Below are positions 16,433 through 26,638 of a stretch of 64,000 nt of DNA, in pieces. Made by a program: the position numbers and the translations under genes. The first letter of the stretch is position 1. Each line of letters starts with the position of its first letter. Source of the DNA: Synechocystis sp. LKSZ1. Lineage in GTDB: Bacteria > Cyanobacteriota > Cyanobacteriia > Cyanobacteriales > Microcystaceae. Location: positions 2,170,001 to 2,234,000 of the forward strand of contig NZ_AP031572.1 of NCBI RefSeq assembly GCF_040436315.1, read 5' to 3'. The notes under the pieces were generated by a model. That model did not search any database. It had not been told where the DNA came from and was given only the letters and a program-made list of their open reading frames with translations.

Positions 16433-19400
16433 ATGAAGCTAGGCCTAGGCGCGTGGGGAAATATGTCAGGTATCTGGTTTGTATTAGTCTTGTTCCCAAT
16501 CCGTGCCGCTAATATTTTTAGTACGATTCCCTGCTTGGCACCTCAACTTAGCCTAGGTTTTTTCGCGGTGAAGGCAGACCTCGCCGGCTGGATAGGATTT
16601 AGTGCAGGCTTTCTCGTCGCCTTACTCGGAAGTATCGGGGTAAGTCTTTTTATCTATCATCGCCTGGTCTTTAAGAAAACCGTCGAAAGAAATCTCTTCA
16701 AGCTCCGCAAAACCAGTGAACAACTGGGAGAGCGCGTTAAGGAAATGCGCTGTCTGATAGCGTTAGCCGAGCTATCTCAGCAGTCGGACATGGCCATAGG
16801 AACGTTGTTGCAAGGATGTGTTGCGCAAATTCCGCCGGCCTTCTATCGACCGGAATTAACCGGGGCCCTCATCGCCTTCAAAGGGCAAGTCTACAGAACA
16901 GAGAATTACCGAGAAACGCCCTGGCTACTGCGGGAGGTCGTCACCATCAATGGCCAATCCCAGGGCTATTTGGAAGCCTCCCTTTCCCAAGAAATCGGCT
17001 TTTTAGAGGAAGAGCGGACGTTGATGCAGACGCTGGCTCGATTTCTGAGCCGAATGTTGGAATTAAAGGAAGCTGAACAGGCCTTAAAAATGAGTGAGCG
17101 CAACTACCGAGAAATTTTTAACGCCACCGACGAGTCAATTTTTATTCATGAGGCTGATACCGGCAAAATTCTTGATGTCAATGAGGCGATGCTCCGTACC
17201 TACGGCTATACCAGCAAAGATACGGTGGTAAAGCTCAATATTAGTGAATTTAGCGTTAACGAACCCCCCTATACCCAACAGCAGGCCCAGGCCTATCTCC
17301 AGAAGGCCCTTGCTGAAGGGCCACAGGTATTTGAGTGGTTAGCGAAGAAAAACAATGGGGACAAATTTTGGGTAGAAGTGGCCCTGCGGGCCGCGGATAT
17401 TGCCGGCCAAACTCGCATCCTCGCCGTAGTCAGGAATATTGAGGAGCGTAAACAACAGGTTCAAAAAATTCAATATCTAGCCCGTCTTTACGGTACCTTG
17501 AGTCAAGTTAATCAAGCAATTATTACCCAGCGACAGAGTGAGCAGTTATTTCAATCCATCTGTAATGTTGCTGAGGCTGTGGGACAATTTCGGCTCGTTT
17601 GGGTGGGCCTAATCGACCCTGCTAACCGCCAGATTAAACCCGTAGCGGCGGCAGGAGCGACCCAAGACTACCTGATAGATATCCCAATTAGTATTGACGA
17701 TGTGCCCACAGGCTGGGGGCCAACCGGACTTGCCGCCCGCGAAAATCGTCTCGTGATCTGCAAAGATATCCAGCGAGATCCGAGCATGCTCCCCTGGCGA
17801 GCAAAGGCTCTAGCCTTTGGCTTGTATTCCTCGGCGGCGGTTCCTCTGCATCAGGGCGGTAGGGTGATTGGGGTGCTGACCTTTTACGCCGCAGAAGTGG
17901 GGTTTTTCACTACCGATGAACAGGGCCTTTTACAAGAAATTGGTGACGATATTTCCTTCGCCCTAGATGCCATTCAATCCGCCCAGGAACATCAGCAAGG
18001 CGCACAGAAACTCCAGGCCAACGAAGAGCGGCTACGTCTGGCCCTGGAAGCTGCCAACCAAGGCCTCTATGATGTCAATGTCCAAACCGGAGAAGCCATC
18101 GTCTCTCCCCAGTATGCCACCATGCTAGGGTATGACCCCGAAACCTTTGTCGAAACCAATCAGCAGTGGCTAGACCGACTCCATTCCGATGATCGAGAAG
18201 CAGTGGGGGCCACCTATCAAGCCTATATCCAGGGCCACCTACCGGAGTACCGAGTGGAATTCCGTCAGCGCACGGCACAAGGGGACTGGAAGTGGATTTT
18301 GTCCCTCGGCAAAATTGTGGAGTGGGACTCAGAGGGCCGGCCCCTACGGATGTTAGGCACCCACACCGATATTACGGAGCGCAAAGCTGCAGAAGCGGCC
18401 ATCGAACGTCTGGCCTACTACGACCTGCTGACCGGCCTGCCCAACCGTCGTTTATTGCTAGATCGATTACAAACGGCCCTGGCCCTGGCCCAGCGGACGG
18501 GCCAGTATGGTGCGGTGTTATTTGTTGATCTTGACCGCTTTAAAACCCTCAATGACGCTCGGGGCCATCAAATTGGAGATCAATTACTGACTCTGATGGC
18601 CCAACGACTCCAACAATCCCTCCGTCAGGCTGATACGATTGCTCGTTTTGGTGGCGATGAATTTGTGGTGCTATTGCCCGAACTGGCAGATCAATCGGAA
18701 CTGGCGGCTCGTTTAGGTTGGGGGGTAGCAGAGAAAATTCGGTCTCAGATGGCAGTCCCTTTCCTGTGCGATAACGAGGAAGTGATCATTGGCGTTAGCA
18801 TCGGGATTACAGTTTTTCCCAAAGCCTCCGAAACCTTGGATAACCTGCTGAAGGAAGCCGATACCGCCATGTACCAGGCCAAAGCGGCCGGTCGTAATAC
18901 CATTCGGCTCTTTGAAAGGCGGATGCAACTAGAGGCCGAATCGCGCTTTGCCCTAGAACGAGAACTCCGGCAAGCCATCGCTCAACAGCAGTTTCGGGTT
19001 TACCTACAACCCCAGGTCAATCGAGAGGGCCGGGTGGTCGGAGCGGAAGCCTTAATTCGTTGGCAACATCCCAGTCGGGGCCTGGTTCCCCCGATGGCCT
19101 TTATCCCAGTGGCAGAAGAAACCGGTCTGATCGCGGCCCTGGGGGAATGGGTTCTACAGGAGGCCTGCTACTATCTAAAACAACTCGAAACCAGCCATCC
19201 CGACTTCCATGTATCGGTTAATGTCAGTCCCCACCAATTTCGCCAGCCTAATTTTGTGGCCAACCTGCAGCAATTGCTGGCCCAGACAGCGGTTAACCCA
19301 GCTCGTTTGATCTTAGAAGTTACTGAAAGCCTAATTATTGAGGATATCCACCAGGCGATTACCACCATGGCCGATCTCCAGGCCCTGGGCATCCACTTCT

Positions 19401-19723
19401 CCATTGATGATTTTGGGACGGGCTACTCTTCCCTGGGGTACCTCAAGCAACTCCCCCTCAATGAGCTCAAAATCGATAGGAGCTTTGTTCAAGACGTCAC
19501 CCAAGACCCCAACGACTCGGTGATTGTCGAAGCGGTGATCTCCGTTGCCCATCACTTCAACCTAGCGGTGGTGGCCGAAGGGGTGGAAACCCAGGAACAA
19601 GTGAACTTTCTCCAGTCCCACAACTGTGATTATTACCAAGGCTACTTCTACGGTCGACCAGTCCCCATGGCGGAGTTTGGCCAATTTTTGACCAAGCCAA
19701 GGGATAGATACCTTCTGGGCTAA
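16433..19723 (+). CDS. membrane PAS-GAF-PAS-GGDEF-EAL c-di-GMP signalling protein
   Basis: A 1096-residue bifunctional c-di-GMP enzyme. Two hydrophobic segments at the N-terminus (about residues 13-30 and 52-80) should anchor it, followed by a coiled-coil-like stretch. Then come a PAS domain (about 220-335, [13 protein letters not shown]), a GAF domain (about 350-500), a second PAS with PAC (about 525-640), GGDEF and EAL. The cyclase site GGDEF is at 740-744 and intact, with a product-inhibition RxxD (R731-D734) correctly placed five residues before it. The EAL motif (872-874, in [11 protein letters not shown]) and the [11 protein letters not shown] segment are also intact, so both synthesis and breakdown are possible. 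It probably controls surface attachment, motility or phototaxis. The GAF lacks the Cys-His motif of bilin-binding domains. Confidence 0.93.
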   Translation: MKLGLGAWGNMSGIWFVLVLFPIRAANIFSTIPCLAPQLSLGFFAVKADLAGWIGFSAGFLVALLGSIGVSLFIYHRLVFKKTVERNLFKLRKTSEQLGERVKEMRCLIALAELSQQSDMAIGTLLQGCVAQIPPAFYRPELTGALIAFKGQVYRTENYRETPWLLREVVTINGQSQGYLEASLSQEIGFLEEERTLMQTLARFLSRMLELKEAEQALKMSERNYREIFNATDESIFIHEADTGKILDVNEAMLRTYGYTSKDTVVKLNISEFSVNEPPYTQQQAQAYLQKALAEGPQVFEWLAKKNNGDKFWVEVALRAADIAGQTRILAVVRNIEERKQQVQKIQYLARLYGTLSQVNQAIITQRQSEQLFQSICNVAEAVGQFRLVWVGLIDPANRQIKPVAAAGATQDYLIDIPISIDDVPTGWGPTGLAARENRLVICKDIQRDPSMLPWRAKALAFGLYSSAAVPLHQGGRVIGVLTFYAAEVGFFTTDEQGLLQEIGDDISFALDAIQSAQEHQQGAQKLQANEERLRLALEAANQGLYDVNVQTGEAIVSPQYATMLGYDPETFVETNQQWLDRLHSDDREAVGATYQAYIQGHLPEYRVEFRQRTAQGDWKWILSLGKIVEWDSEGRPLRMLGTHTDITERKAAEAAIERLAYYDLLTGLPNRRLLLDRLQTALALAQRTGQYGAVLFVDLDRFKTLNDARGHQIGDQLLTLMAQRLQQSLRQADTIARFGGDEFVVLLPELADQSELAARLGWGVAEKIRSQMAVPFLCDNEEVIIGVSIGITVFPKASETLDNLLKEADTAMYQAKAAGRNTIRLFERRMQLEAESRFALERELRQAIAQQQFRVYLQPQVNREGRVVGAEALIRWQHPSRGLVPPMAFIPVAEETGLIAALGEWVLQEACYYLKQLETSHPDFHVSVNVSPHQFRQPNFVANLQQLLAQTAVNPARLILEVTESLIIEDIHQAITTMADLQALGIHFSIDDFGTGYSSLGYLKQLPLNELKIDRSFVQDVTQDPNDSVIVEAVISVAHHFNLAVVAEGVETQEQVNFLQSHNCDYYQGYFYGRPVPMAEFGQFLTKPRDRYLLG

Positions 19724-19741
19724 CAAGAGCAGAGGTTGTTC

Positions 19742-20251
19742 CTAGACTCTAGGCAATTGAATAAGGGCCTGGACAATCTCGTAAATACTTTCCTCCCGAG
19801 CGGGTTTTGAGGCATTACTGACTAGTTGTCTGCCCACCACATGGGAACCGAGATGGGCCAACTGCACTCGCAGGGCCATCAAGACTTCATAGCCCCCACC
19901 GCCCGAATGGCTGGCAATAGCAATGGGACGACCGTTGAAAAGGCGACGAAAATCCTCTCCATAGACAGATAACCAAGCAATAACATTAGTGAGTACCGGA
20001 GGAATAGAACCGTTATATTCCGGCGAACAAATAATCCACCAAGGCGCTGAACCGAGTTGGTGAATTAGGGGCGGCAAAATTGAGGGAAAGCCTTCCTTTT
20101 GTTTTTGGCGCGGGGTAAAGAGGGGCAAGGGCACTGTCGTGAGATCCAATACTTCAGTTGTTAGGCCCTGAGCCATACCGGCAACGGCAAAACGTTCCGC
20201 GAGCTTTAGGTTTTCACCATTACTGGCGCTGATGACGAGGAGCTTTGTCAT
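19742..20251 (-). CDS. NADPH-dependent FMN reductase family protein
   Basis: A 169-residue flavodoxin-like oxidoreductase. The N-terminal phosphate-binding turn ISASNGENLKLAE and the flavin-contacting SPEYNGSIPPVLTNVIAWLS are the family markers, followed by a glycine-rich SHSGGGGYEV. Members reduce FMN, azo compounds, quinones or chromate with NAD(P)H. The physiological substrate cannot be told from sequence. Its stop lies 18 bases from the stop of the convergent GGDEF-EAL gene. Confidence 0.85.
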   Translation of the reverse strand: MTKLLVISASNGENLKLAERFAVAGMAQGLTTEVLDLTTVPLPLFTPRQKQKEGFPSILPPLIHQLGSAPWWIICSPEYNGSIPPVLTNVIAWLSVYGEDFRRLFNGRPIAIASHSGGGGYEVLMALRVQLAHLGSHVVGRQLVSNASKPAREESIYEIVQALIQLPRV

Positions 20252-20340
20252 TACCTTATAGGGAAACTAGAATGCTTGAAAATTTCTCCCATTATGACCC
20301 ATCCCTTAACAGAAGAGTTAACTCTTGTTATGCTGACCCG

Positions 20341-20850
20341 CTAGGGATGGATCAGGACAGAAACACCTAGGTCTGTCCACTCAAAGAGCCATTGGGCATG
20401 GTCAACTGCAACATTAATGCAACCATGACTAACGGGAGTACCAAAACGATGATGCCAGTCGGCCCCATGGATGGCGTAGCCGTGATGGAAATACATGACA
20501 TAGGGAACATTGGGCCGATCATAATCAGCCCCACGCATCCGGTCTTCTCGCAGTTTTCGCTGAATAGTGAACAGCCCTGTTGGCGTGGGGGTTTGGGATT
20601 TACCTGTGGAGACAATGACGGCATAGATGGGGGTTTTCCCTTGCCAAGCAATGAGACGTTGGTGAGCTAAGTCAACTTCTAGCCAACGCTGCTCGGAATG
20701 CTTCAGAGTGGCGATCTGTTCGGCTAGGCTTAGGGAAGGAGGCTCGGCCGGGCTGGGAAGGAGGCAAAGGCCGAACATTGTTAAAGATAAAACGGATACG
20801 ATTAGAATCTTCTCGGTGGGTCGGCATAACTGAGGGGAGCGGAATGACAT
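20341..20850 (-). CDS. L,D-transpeptidase (YkuD/ErfK family), exported
   Basis: A 169-residue cell-wall enzyme. A hydrophobic signal-like segment (about residues 15-35) precedes a short periplasmic linker and the YkuD catalytic domain. The domain shows VSTGKSQTPTPTG, then AIHGADWHHRFGTPVSHGCINV, which contains the conserved HG histidine and the SHGC(I/V)N catalytic cysteine. Such enzymes form 3-3 peptidoglycan crosslinks or attach proteins to the wall. The domain is complete and about as short as the family allows. It lies between an FMN reductase and a small membrane-protein gene on the same strand; I infer no common pathway. Confidence 0.9.
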   Translation of the reverse strand: MSFRSPQLCRPTEKILIVSVLSLTMFGLCLLPSPAEPPSLSLAEQIATLKHSEQRWLEVDLAHQRLIAWQGKTPIYAVIVSTGKSQTPTPTGLFTIQRKLREDRMRGADYDRPNVPYVMYFHHGYAIHGADWHHRFGTPVSHGCINVAVDHAQWLFEWTDLGVSVLIHP

Positions 20851-20905
20851 GGTGTCCCTTCCAAACGAGGACTAATAGAGTCGTCGGTGTCCTTGAGGGG
20901 GGGGA

Positions 20906-21190
20906 CTAATAATCCCGTGCATCTTGGTAGAGGTAAAAGTTAAACACTTCAAAGACTCCCCCCACCAGACTACAGGTGGCGCCGATAATCAGCAGGCCGG
21001 GTAGGGCCGAACCATCCCCAAAAATGATCAAAAATTGGAGTAGAAGTAAGGTGGCCGCTTGGCCGAGGGCCGTTAACCAGGGAATCCAACTGAGCAACCA
21101 TAGTCCCGTCAAGAGAGAACTGACGACCACAATAGGCAGAGCAAAGCTAAAGAAAAGGGCCAGGCTTAGGGAACGAACGAGATTAGACAT
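20906..21190 (-). CDS. small membrane protein of unknown function
   Basis: A 94-residue, strongly hydrophobic protein with about three membrane segments (LALFFSFALPIVVVSSLL, LTALGQAATLLLLQFLIIFG, LPGLLIIGATCSLVGGVFEV) and a short charged C-terminus. A longer frame from 21214 is possible, but an AGGAG nine bases before the ATG at 21190 decides the start. I do not recognise a named family. The 240 bases upstream, shared with maf on the other strand, should hold promoters for both. Confidence 0.7.
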   Translation of the reverse strand: MSNLVRSLSLALFFSFALPIVVVSSLLTGLWLLSWIPWLTALGQAATLLLLQFLIIFGDGSALPGLLIIGATCSLVGGVFEVFNFYLYQDARDY

Positions 21191-21455
21191 CGTAGTTATC
21201 TCCTGATGGATCATGTATTCTCAGGAAGAAAACACTTGATACGCTATGGACTACCCCTACCTTAGTTTGAGTTCCTCCTTTTCGCGCAATCTTTGCTGGA
21301 ATAGTTATAAATCTTAAGTTTTTATTAAAAAGCTTTGTGAATCCAGTTAAAGAGTTATGAAGATAGCACACGAAAAGATATATGTTGTCACAATTTGAGA
21401 CAATACTCGGGCTTCAGAGAAAGATACAGTAAAGATAAATGCTTTCTTTCTACTA

Positions 21456-22052
21456 ATGTCTGTACCGTTATTTGTCCTCGCTTCTGCTTCGCCTGCCCGC
21501 AAACGTTTACTTGAATCTGTGGGCATTCAGCCCCTGGTCAAGCCCAGTTTTTTTGATGAAACTCTTGTGGTTGCAGAGGATACCATCTCCTTGGTGGAAG
21601 GATTAGCCCTCGCCAAGGCCAAAACTGTAGCCCCAGATTTTCCCCAGGCCCTGGTGTTGGGTTGTGATTCTCTCCTGGTGGTTGAGGGCCAGGCCTACGG
21701 AAAACCGACGGATGCCGCCACGGCCGTTGCTCGCTGGCAAACCATGCGGGGCAAAATTGGGGAGTTATACACTGGCCATGCCTTGATCGATGTAGAGCAG
21801 GACAAAACCATTTGCCGCACGGGTCTTACCCATGTCCACTTTGCACCGGTCGAAGACGCAATAATTCAGGCCTACGTGGCCAGTGGGGAACCTCTCCAGT
21901 GCGCTGGGGCCTTTGCGCTAGAAGGGAAAGGAGGTGCTTTAATTGAGCGGATTGAAGGATGCCATAGTAACGTCATTGGCCTGAGCTTACCCCTGCTCCG
22001 ACAAATGCTAGAAAATTTAGGCTATAGCATTGCCGATTTTTGGCCCTGTTAA
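21456..22052 (+). CDS. maf: Maf-type nucleoside triphosphate pyrophosphatase
   Basis: House-cleaning enzyme that hydrolyses non-canonical or excess nucleoside triphosphates to the monophosphate and pyrophosphate. The 198-residue protein has the Maf hallmark [12 protein letters not shown], the FDETLV segment, the catalytic aspartate in [17 protein letters not shown], and the C-terminal [10 protein letters not shown] and [13 protein letters not shown] blocks. A weak hairpin follows at about 22089-22103 (AACAAG/CTTGTT, then TTG), possibly a terminator. Confidence 0.92.
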   Translation: MSVPLFVLASASPARKRLLESVGIQPLVKPSFFDETLVVAEDTISLVEGLALAKAKTVAPDFPQALVLGCDSLLVVEGQAYGKPTDAATAVARWQTMRGKIGELYTGHALIDVEQDKTICRTGLTHVHFAPVEDAIIQAYVASGEPLQCAGAFALEGKGGALIERIEGCHSNVIGLSLPLLRQMLENLGYSIADFWPC

Positions 22053-22189
22053 GCGGTCTTTTCAATGTCAAAAAGGCATAACAAAAACAACAAGAGTCTT
22101 GTTTTGTGAAGTTAAATATCAGGATGGGATTAGGGTCGGAATTCTCCTAAATAATAGAAAAGTAACGCTCAGTCCAGCGAATCAAAATT

Positions 22190-22714
22190 ATGAATAGTGT
22201 CATTCGTCCTTTTTCTTCCTCCTTAAATTGGCCAGCCTGGGTAATGGGATGCCTAGGCTTCTGGCTGAGTGCCAGCTTAGTGCTGGATTTAATTGTGATG
22301 CCGAGTCTCTTTGCTGCTGGCATGATGGGGCAAGGCAGTTTTGTCGAGGCCGGTTATTTTATCTTTGGGCTATTTAATCGAGTTGAACTCCTCTGTGCTG
22401 CCGTCATTCTTTCCGGTCTATTTTGGCTTCGTCATAGCCAAGCCGGAGACGCAAGCATCAAGCCTCTTACTCTGATTTTGGCGGGCCTACTGTTACTGAT
22501 CGCCCTGAGCTATACCTACGGCCTAACACCGGCCCTGAGCGGCCTAGGCTTTGAGATGACTCGCTTTAACGCTGAGGCGGGACTACCGGCAACCATGATG
22601 CCTCTGCATGGACTGTACTGGAGTTTAGAAAGCCTTAAATTGCTGGCAGGCGTTTTGTTGTTAGCTCAATGCTGGTCAAGTGTTCTCCGCCACCAAACCA
22701 GTGTTTCCAGCTAG
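22190..22714 (+). CDS. conserved four-helix membrane protein (DUF4149-like)
   Basis: A 174-residue integral membrane protein with four predicted helices: about residues 12-35, 55-80, 90-110 and 140-160. The first helix region (FWLSASLVLDLIVMPSLF) and the following NRVELL recall the DUF4149/TMEM205-like group found in cyanobacteria. The function is unknown. It stands 100 bases upstream of gpmI on the same strand. Confidence 0.65.
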   Translation: MNSVIRPFSSSLNWPAWVMGCLGFWLSASLVLDLIVMPSLFAAGMMGQGSFVEAGYFIFGLFNRVELLCAAVILSGLFWLRHSQAGDASIKPLTLILAGLLLLIALSYTYGLTPALSGLGFEMTRFNAEAGLPATMMPLHGLYWSLESLKLLAGVLLLAQCWSSVLRHQTSVSS

Positions 22715-22815
22715 GGTGCGAGCCGGAATAGCACAAACTGGGGAAAAATTCAGCAGAATCTAAGCCACAATGATATTATCTAGGGTCATAGAGATGTCGT
22801 AAAAGCAATGGGGCA

Positions 22816-24420
22816 ATGAAAATGGCACAAGCACCTGTGTCTCCGGTGGTGCTAGTTATCCTAGACGGCTGGGGTTATCGACCCGATCAACGGGCCAATG
22901 CAATCGCCTTAGCACAAACACCCGTCATGGATAGTCTATTTACAACCTATCCCCATACTTTCATTCACACGTCCGGCAAAGATGTTGGCCTGCCCAAGGG
23001 GCAAATGGGCAATTCTGAAGTGGGCCACCTTAATTTAGGGGCTGGGCGGGTCGTTCCCCAGGAATTAGTTCGCATCAGCGATGCGGTGGAGGATGGTTCT
23101 CTGTTCCATAATCCAGAATTAGTCGAAGTTTGCAATCAAGTACGCGACAAAAAAGGTAAACTGCATCTGATTGGTCTGTGTTCTGACGGTGGCGTCCATT
23201 CTCACCTCGATCATTTGCTGGGCCTACTAGATTTAGCTAAGCTCCAAGGCCTGACCAATGTCTGTGTTCATGCCATCACCGATGGCCGCGACACGGCGAC
23301 GACCGAAGGCATCAATGCCATCCAGACTATTCAGGCCCACATCGATAAAATTGGGGTGGGTCGCATTGTCACCGTCAGCGGACGCTACTTTGCCATGGAT
23401 CGTGACCGCCGCTGGGACCGGGTGGAAAAGGCCTATCGTATTCTCACCCAAAATAATGTCGGGGATGGGCGCACGGCAGCTCAAGTCTTAAAGGACTTTT
23501 ACGCCCAAGACATTACCGATGAATTTATTCCGCCCACGCGTATTGCCCCCGGAGCGGTCGAGGCCAATGATGGCATTATCTTCTTCAATTTCCGTCCTGA
23601 CCGGGCCCGTCAACTATGCTACGCTTTCCTGATGCCGGGCTTTGATGGCTTTGAGCGAGAGCGGATTACCCCCCTGAGTTTTGTTACCTTTACCCAGTAC
23701 GATCCCCGATTGCCGGTGAAAGTGGCCTTTCCACCGCAAAATCTTAACAACATTTTGGGAGAAATCATTGCCCGTGAAGGCCTGAAGCAGTTTCGCACCG
23801 CAGAAACCGAAAAATATCCCCACGTCACCTACTTTTTCAACGGCGGCCTGGAACAGCCTTTTCCGGGAGAAGAGCGGGAACTCATCCAAAGTCCGATGGT
23901 GGCCACCTACGATCTGGCCCCCCAGATGTCGGCAGAAGCCGTGACCGATGTGGTCTGCCAGGCTATTGCCAAGGGCATTTATTCACTGATTGTGGTCAAC
24001 TATGCCAACCCCGATATGGTCGGGCACACAGGGAATTTGACCGCCGCCATTGAGGCCATTGAGACCGTTGATATCGCCATCGGTCGGCTCCTGCAAAGTG
24101 CCAGTCGCCAGGGAGGAACGGTACTGATTACCGCTGACCATGGTAATGCGGAGTATATGAGCGATGAAGCGGGTAATCCCTGGACGGCCCACACAACTAA
24201 TCCCGTTCCTTTTATTGTGGTAGAAGGAGAAGGACGTAAAATCCCTGGGCATGGGGGCCAAGTGCAATTGCGGGAGAATGGCCGCCTGGCCGATGTTGCT
24301 CCAACCATTCTCGATATCCTAAAATTACCTAAGCCAGTGGAAATGACGGGGACGTCTCTGATCGAGCCTTGTCTGGTGGAAATGAAACCGAACCGCACCC
24401 CCGTTAACTTAGCCCGTTAG
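22816..24420 (+). CDS. gpmI: cofactor-independent phosphoglycerate mutase
   Basis: Interconverts 3- and 2-phosphoglycerate, the step that diverts Calvin-cycle carbon toward lower glycolysis; in cyanobacteria this enzyme is a control point. The 534-residue alkaline-phosphatase-fold protein carries VILDGWGYRPD (metal aspartate), the phosphoserine motif GNSEVGHLNLGAGR (serine 67 in this numbering), ITDGRDT, SGRYFAMDRDRRW, FRPDRARQL, and the C-terminal metal site NYANPDMVGHTG and ITADHGNAEYM. It is complete. An ATG two codons later is an equally good start. It is followed 47 bases later by secG. Confidence 0.96.
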   Translation: MKMAQAPVSPVVLVILDGWGYRPDQRANAIALAQTPVMDSLFTTYPHTFIHTSGKDVGLPKGQMGNSEVGHLNLGAGRVVPQELVRISDAVEDGSLFHNPELVEVCNQVRDKKGKLHLIGLCSDGGVHSHLDHLLGLLDLAKLQGLTNVCVHAITDGRDTATTEGINAIQTIQAHIDKIGVGRIVTVSGRYFAMDRDRRWDRVEKAYRILTQNNVGDGRTAAQVLKDFYAQDITDEFIPPTRIAPGAVEANDGIIFFNFRPDRARQLCYAFLMPGFDGFERERITPLSFVTFTQYDPRLPVKVAFPPQNLNNILGEIIAREGLKQFRTAETEKYPHVTYFFNGGLEQPFPGEERELIQSPMVATYDLAPQMSAEAVTDVVCQAIAKGIYSLIVVNYANPDMVGHTGNLTAAIEAIETVDIAIGRLLQSASRQGGTVLITADHGNAEYMSDEAGNPWTAHTTNPVPFIVVEGEGRKIPGHGGQVQLRENGRLADVAPTILDILKLPKPVEMTGTSLIEPCLVEMKPNRTPVNLAR

Positions 24421-24467
24421 GTTAGTTTTCCTAACTCCATCCTCCGCCCCATCTTAATGTATTACCC

Positions 24468-24701
24468 ATGACCCTTATTGCACTACTTCGTTTAATCTGG
24501 ATTGCCTCTGCGGGGCTTCTCACTGTACTCGTTTTACTCCATAGCCCGAAAGGGGATGGGCTCGGTGGCATTGGCGGCCAGGCCCAATTATTTTCCAGTG
24601 CTAAAAGTGCGGAAAAGACCCTGAACCAAGTCACTTGGACTCTCAGTAGTATTTTTGTAGGCTTAACCATTATTCTCAGTGCGAACTGGCTGGCCAAGTA
24701 A
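24468..24701 (+). CDS. secG: preprotein translocase subunit SecG
   Basis: Small accessory subunit of the SecYEG channel. The 77-residue protein has two membrane helices joined by the family signature loop LLHSPKGDGLGGIGGQAQLFSS. The length is typical for cyanobacteria. It follows gpmI by 47 bases, an arrangement I also associate with other cyanobacteria, and its end overlaps the next gene by 23 bases, suggesting coupled translation. Confidence 0.92.
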   Translation: MTLIALLRLIWIASAGLLTVLVLLHSPKGDGLGGIGGQAQLFSSAKSAEKTLNQVTWTLSSIFVGLTIILSANWLAK

Positions 24702-25470
24702 CCGGCGACGATATTGGTTTTGGGGCAGCTTGTTGGTCGTTCTCATCGTCTTTTTCTCGCTGGCCTCTTCTCCAGTCAGACTTCTAGCCCAGAATTCTCA
24801 ACCGAATCCCCGACCAAGTCATCCCCTTCCCGCATCCCTCCGGCCCTATCAGGCTAGCTCCCCGGAGGGAGATTATTTTGAGCAAATTCGGCCCTCCCCC
24901 TACGGCTACCTCATCTGGTCGCGTTTTCCCGTAACGGTTTACATCGAAAAAAGCCAGGAACCGTCAGATGGCAGGGCCAGCCAGCAACGGTTTCAGCAGT
25001 GGACTCAGGCGGTTCAACAGGCCCTGGGCGACTGGAAGGCCTATTTATCATTGCAGGAAGTCAATGACCCAGCCCAGGCGGATATTCAGATTTATCGTCG
25101 TGAGCCCCCCTTGGGCGTCCATCGCGATCCCAGTACCGGGCAGGTGCAAATCCCCAGGGCCCGCAATGCCCAAACCCGCTACGAAATTTATCAAAGTTTT
25201 ACCCAACCAGCGCTGCTTCTACACCGCATGGTGATCGAAATTAAGCCCGGTATGGGTCCCCAGTCGATTTTAGCGACAGCCCGCCATGAAATCGGCCATG
25301 CCCTCGGCCTGTGGGGTCATAGTCCAGTGGCAAAAGACGTGCTTTATTTTTCCCAAACAGCCCAGTCACCCCCCATTTCCCAACGAGATATTGCCACCCT
25401 AATTAAGGTTTATCAACAGCCGACCCAGTTAGGCTGGCCGTTGGTTAGCGGTAGGGAAACGGCCCCTTAA
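24679..25470 (+). CDS. exported metzincin-like zinc metalloprotease
   Basis: A 263-residue protein. An N-terminal hydrophobic stretch (about residues 13-36, after a basic start) suggests a signal peptide or anchor. The C-terminal domain contains HEIGHALGLWGH at 203-214, the full zinc motif HExxHxxGxxxH of metzincins (matrixin/peptidase M10 type), with the glutamate as general base. The Met-turn is not obvious: the segment after the motif (VAKDVLYFSQ) has leucine-tyrosine where a methionine would be expected, as in some cyanobacterial relatives. The substrate is unknown. The only upstream start is a GTG at 24679 inside secG, without a clear ribosome site, so translation may be coupled to secG. 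It could start at a TTG near 24730, which would shorten the signal region. Confidence 0.8.
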   Translation: MRTGWPSNRRRYWFWGSLLVVLIVFFSLASSPVRLLAQNSQPNPRPSHPLPASLRPYQASSPEGDYFEQIRPSPYGYLIWSRFPVTVYIEKSQEPSDGRASQQRFQQWTQAVQQALGDWKAYLSLQEVNDPAQADIQIYRREPPLGVHRDPSTGQVQIPRARNAQTRYEIYQSFTQPALLLHRMVIEIKPGMGPQSILATARHEIGHALGLWGHSPVAKDVLYFSQTAQSPPISQRDIATLIKVYQQPTQLGWPLVSGRETAP

Positions 25471-25486
25471 CGGGGCCAGCGTAAAC

Positions 25487-26572
25487 CTAGCGAATTTTAT
25501 AGATAGTATTTTCGTCGTCGAGTTGTTCCACAATCACAATCATGTTTTCCTCTTCCAGGGCCAAGAGTCGAGATTTTAAGATTTTTTGATCGCATTTGAG
25601 TTTCATCAATAGATCCATGAAACTAGCCTGGCCCCGCTTCATCAAGTGATTGAGAATAGCTAAATCCGTTTCTTCCGTCGCTTTTGTGGGGTCTGTAACG
25701 GGACTATCAACCGGGGCAGTTTCTTCGTCGCTAAAATTCATCGGACTATGATAGCCTGGCATTTCTAACGATAAATTGAGCCCTTCTTTGCGAACGCGCA
25801 GGTCAAAGTAAGCAACGGCTTTAACGGCCTGCCAAAAGGGAATCAGTAGGGCCCCAAACAGCAAAGTTAGAGGGAGATCAATCAAGGAAGCAAATTCTTC
25901 CCCTTCGCCAATAATAGCGGTAACTAGCGTTCCTAAATTACTAACGATACTAATCGGAATGGTGATTAAAACCGCGATAAAAAATACCAACTGCAAGGAA
26001 AAGACGTAGCCCTTGGTTAGTTGCCAACTACGCTGAATAGCTTCCATGGGTTTTAAATTGGGTTCAATAGCTAAACAAATTTCCGTCAACGAGAGACGAG
26101 AATAGAGCCAGATATAGCCGAAGAAAAAAGCAATCACAAAAACCATCACGCCTAAAACCAGGAGGGCCGAAATAACAAAATTTCCTCCTCCCAGGCCAGA
26201 GAAAAGTAACCCAGCAATAACGCCCACGAGAATCCCGACAATCACAAAACCGAGCAGGGCCAGCATCAGAAATAGCCCCATGGCGATGGAGGCGACGAGG
26301 AAATACCAAAGCTTGGGCATTACCTGACGACGGGCTTCTAGGATCGATTCAGGTTGTTCCTGGGCCTCTTGAAAGGCCAAACGACCCAGCAATCCTTGGA
26401 TAGCTAAAAACTTAGCCCAGCCGTAAACTGGCACAAAAACCCAGAGATAGGCTCTAAAGGCCTCGCCAAAGTAGTTTTTAAAATGGTCTCGATAAATACG
26501 CAGGCCCCCAGTCACAATATCCCCAACACTGAGTTTGCCCTGGGCGGCTCCAGTACTGTAATGACGAGTCAT
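25487..26572 (-). CDS. multi-pass membrane protein (DUF975-like) with C-terminal cytoplasmic tail
   Basis: A 361-residue protein. The first 270 residues hold about six hydrophobic helices, preceded by a DIVTGGLRIYRDHFKNYF amphipathic start and containing IQRSWQLTKGYVFSLQL, features of the DUF975/GlpM-type bacterial membrane family. The last 80 residues are soluble and charged, with a winged-helix-like stretch (AILNHLMKRGQASFMDLLM...LLALEEENMIVIV). No enzymatic motif is visible. It is divergent from the SpoIIM-like gene with only 66 bases between the starts; these two families often sit together in bacteria, which suggests a shared membrane function. Confidence 0.65.
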   Translation of the reverse strand: MTRHYSTGAAQGKLSVGDIVTGGLRIYRDHFKNYFGEAFRAYLWVFVPVYGWAKFLAIQGLLGRLAFQEAQEQPESILEARRQVMPKLWYFLVASIAMGLFLMLALLGFVIVGILVGVIAGLLFSGLGGGNFVISALLVLGVMVFVIAFFFGYIWLYSRLSLTEICLAIEPNLKPMEAIQRSWQLTKGYVFSLQLVFFIAVLITIPISIVSNLGTLVTAIIGEGEEFASLIDLPLTLLFGALLIPFWQAVKAVAYFDLRVRKEGLNLSLEMPGYHSPMNFSDEETAPVDSPVTDPTKATEETDLAILNHLMKRGQASFMDLLMKLKCDQKILKSRLLALEEENMIVIVEQLDDENTIYKIR

Positions 26573-26638
26573 AGCTAAAATTCCCTATTGCTTTTGCTGT
26601 TATGGTAGAAGCAAATTCTTCTCCTGCGCGTTTTTTTC

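Noticed and set aside
16433-19723. GAF domain of the GGDEF-EAL protein as a second cyanobacteriochrome
   Set aside because: The conserved Cys-His for bilin attachment and the DXCF motif are absent from this GAF, so bilin binding is not supported.
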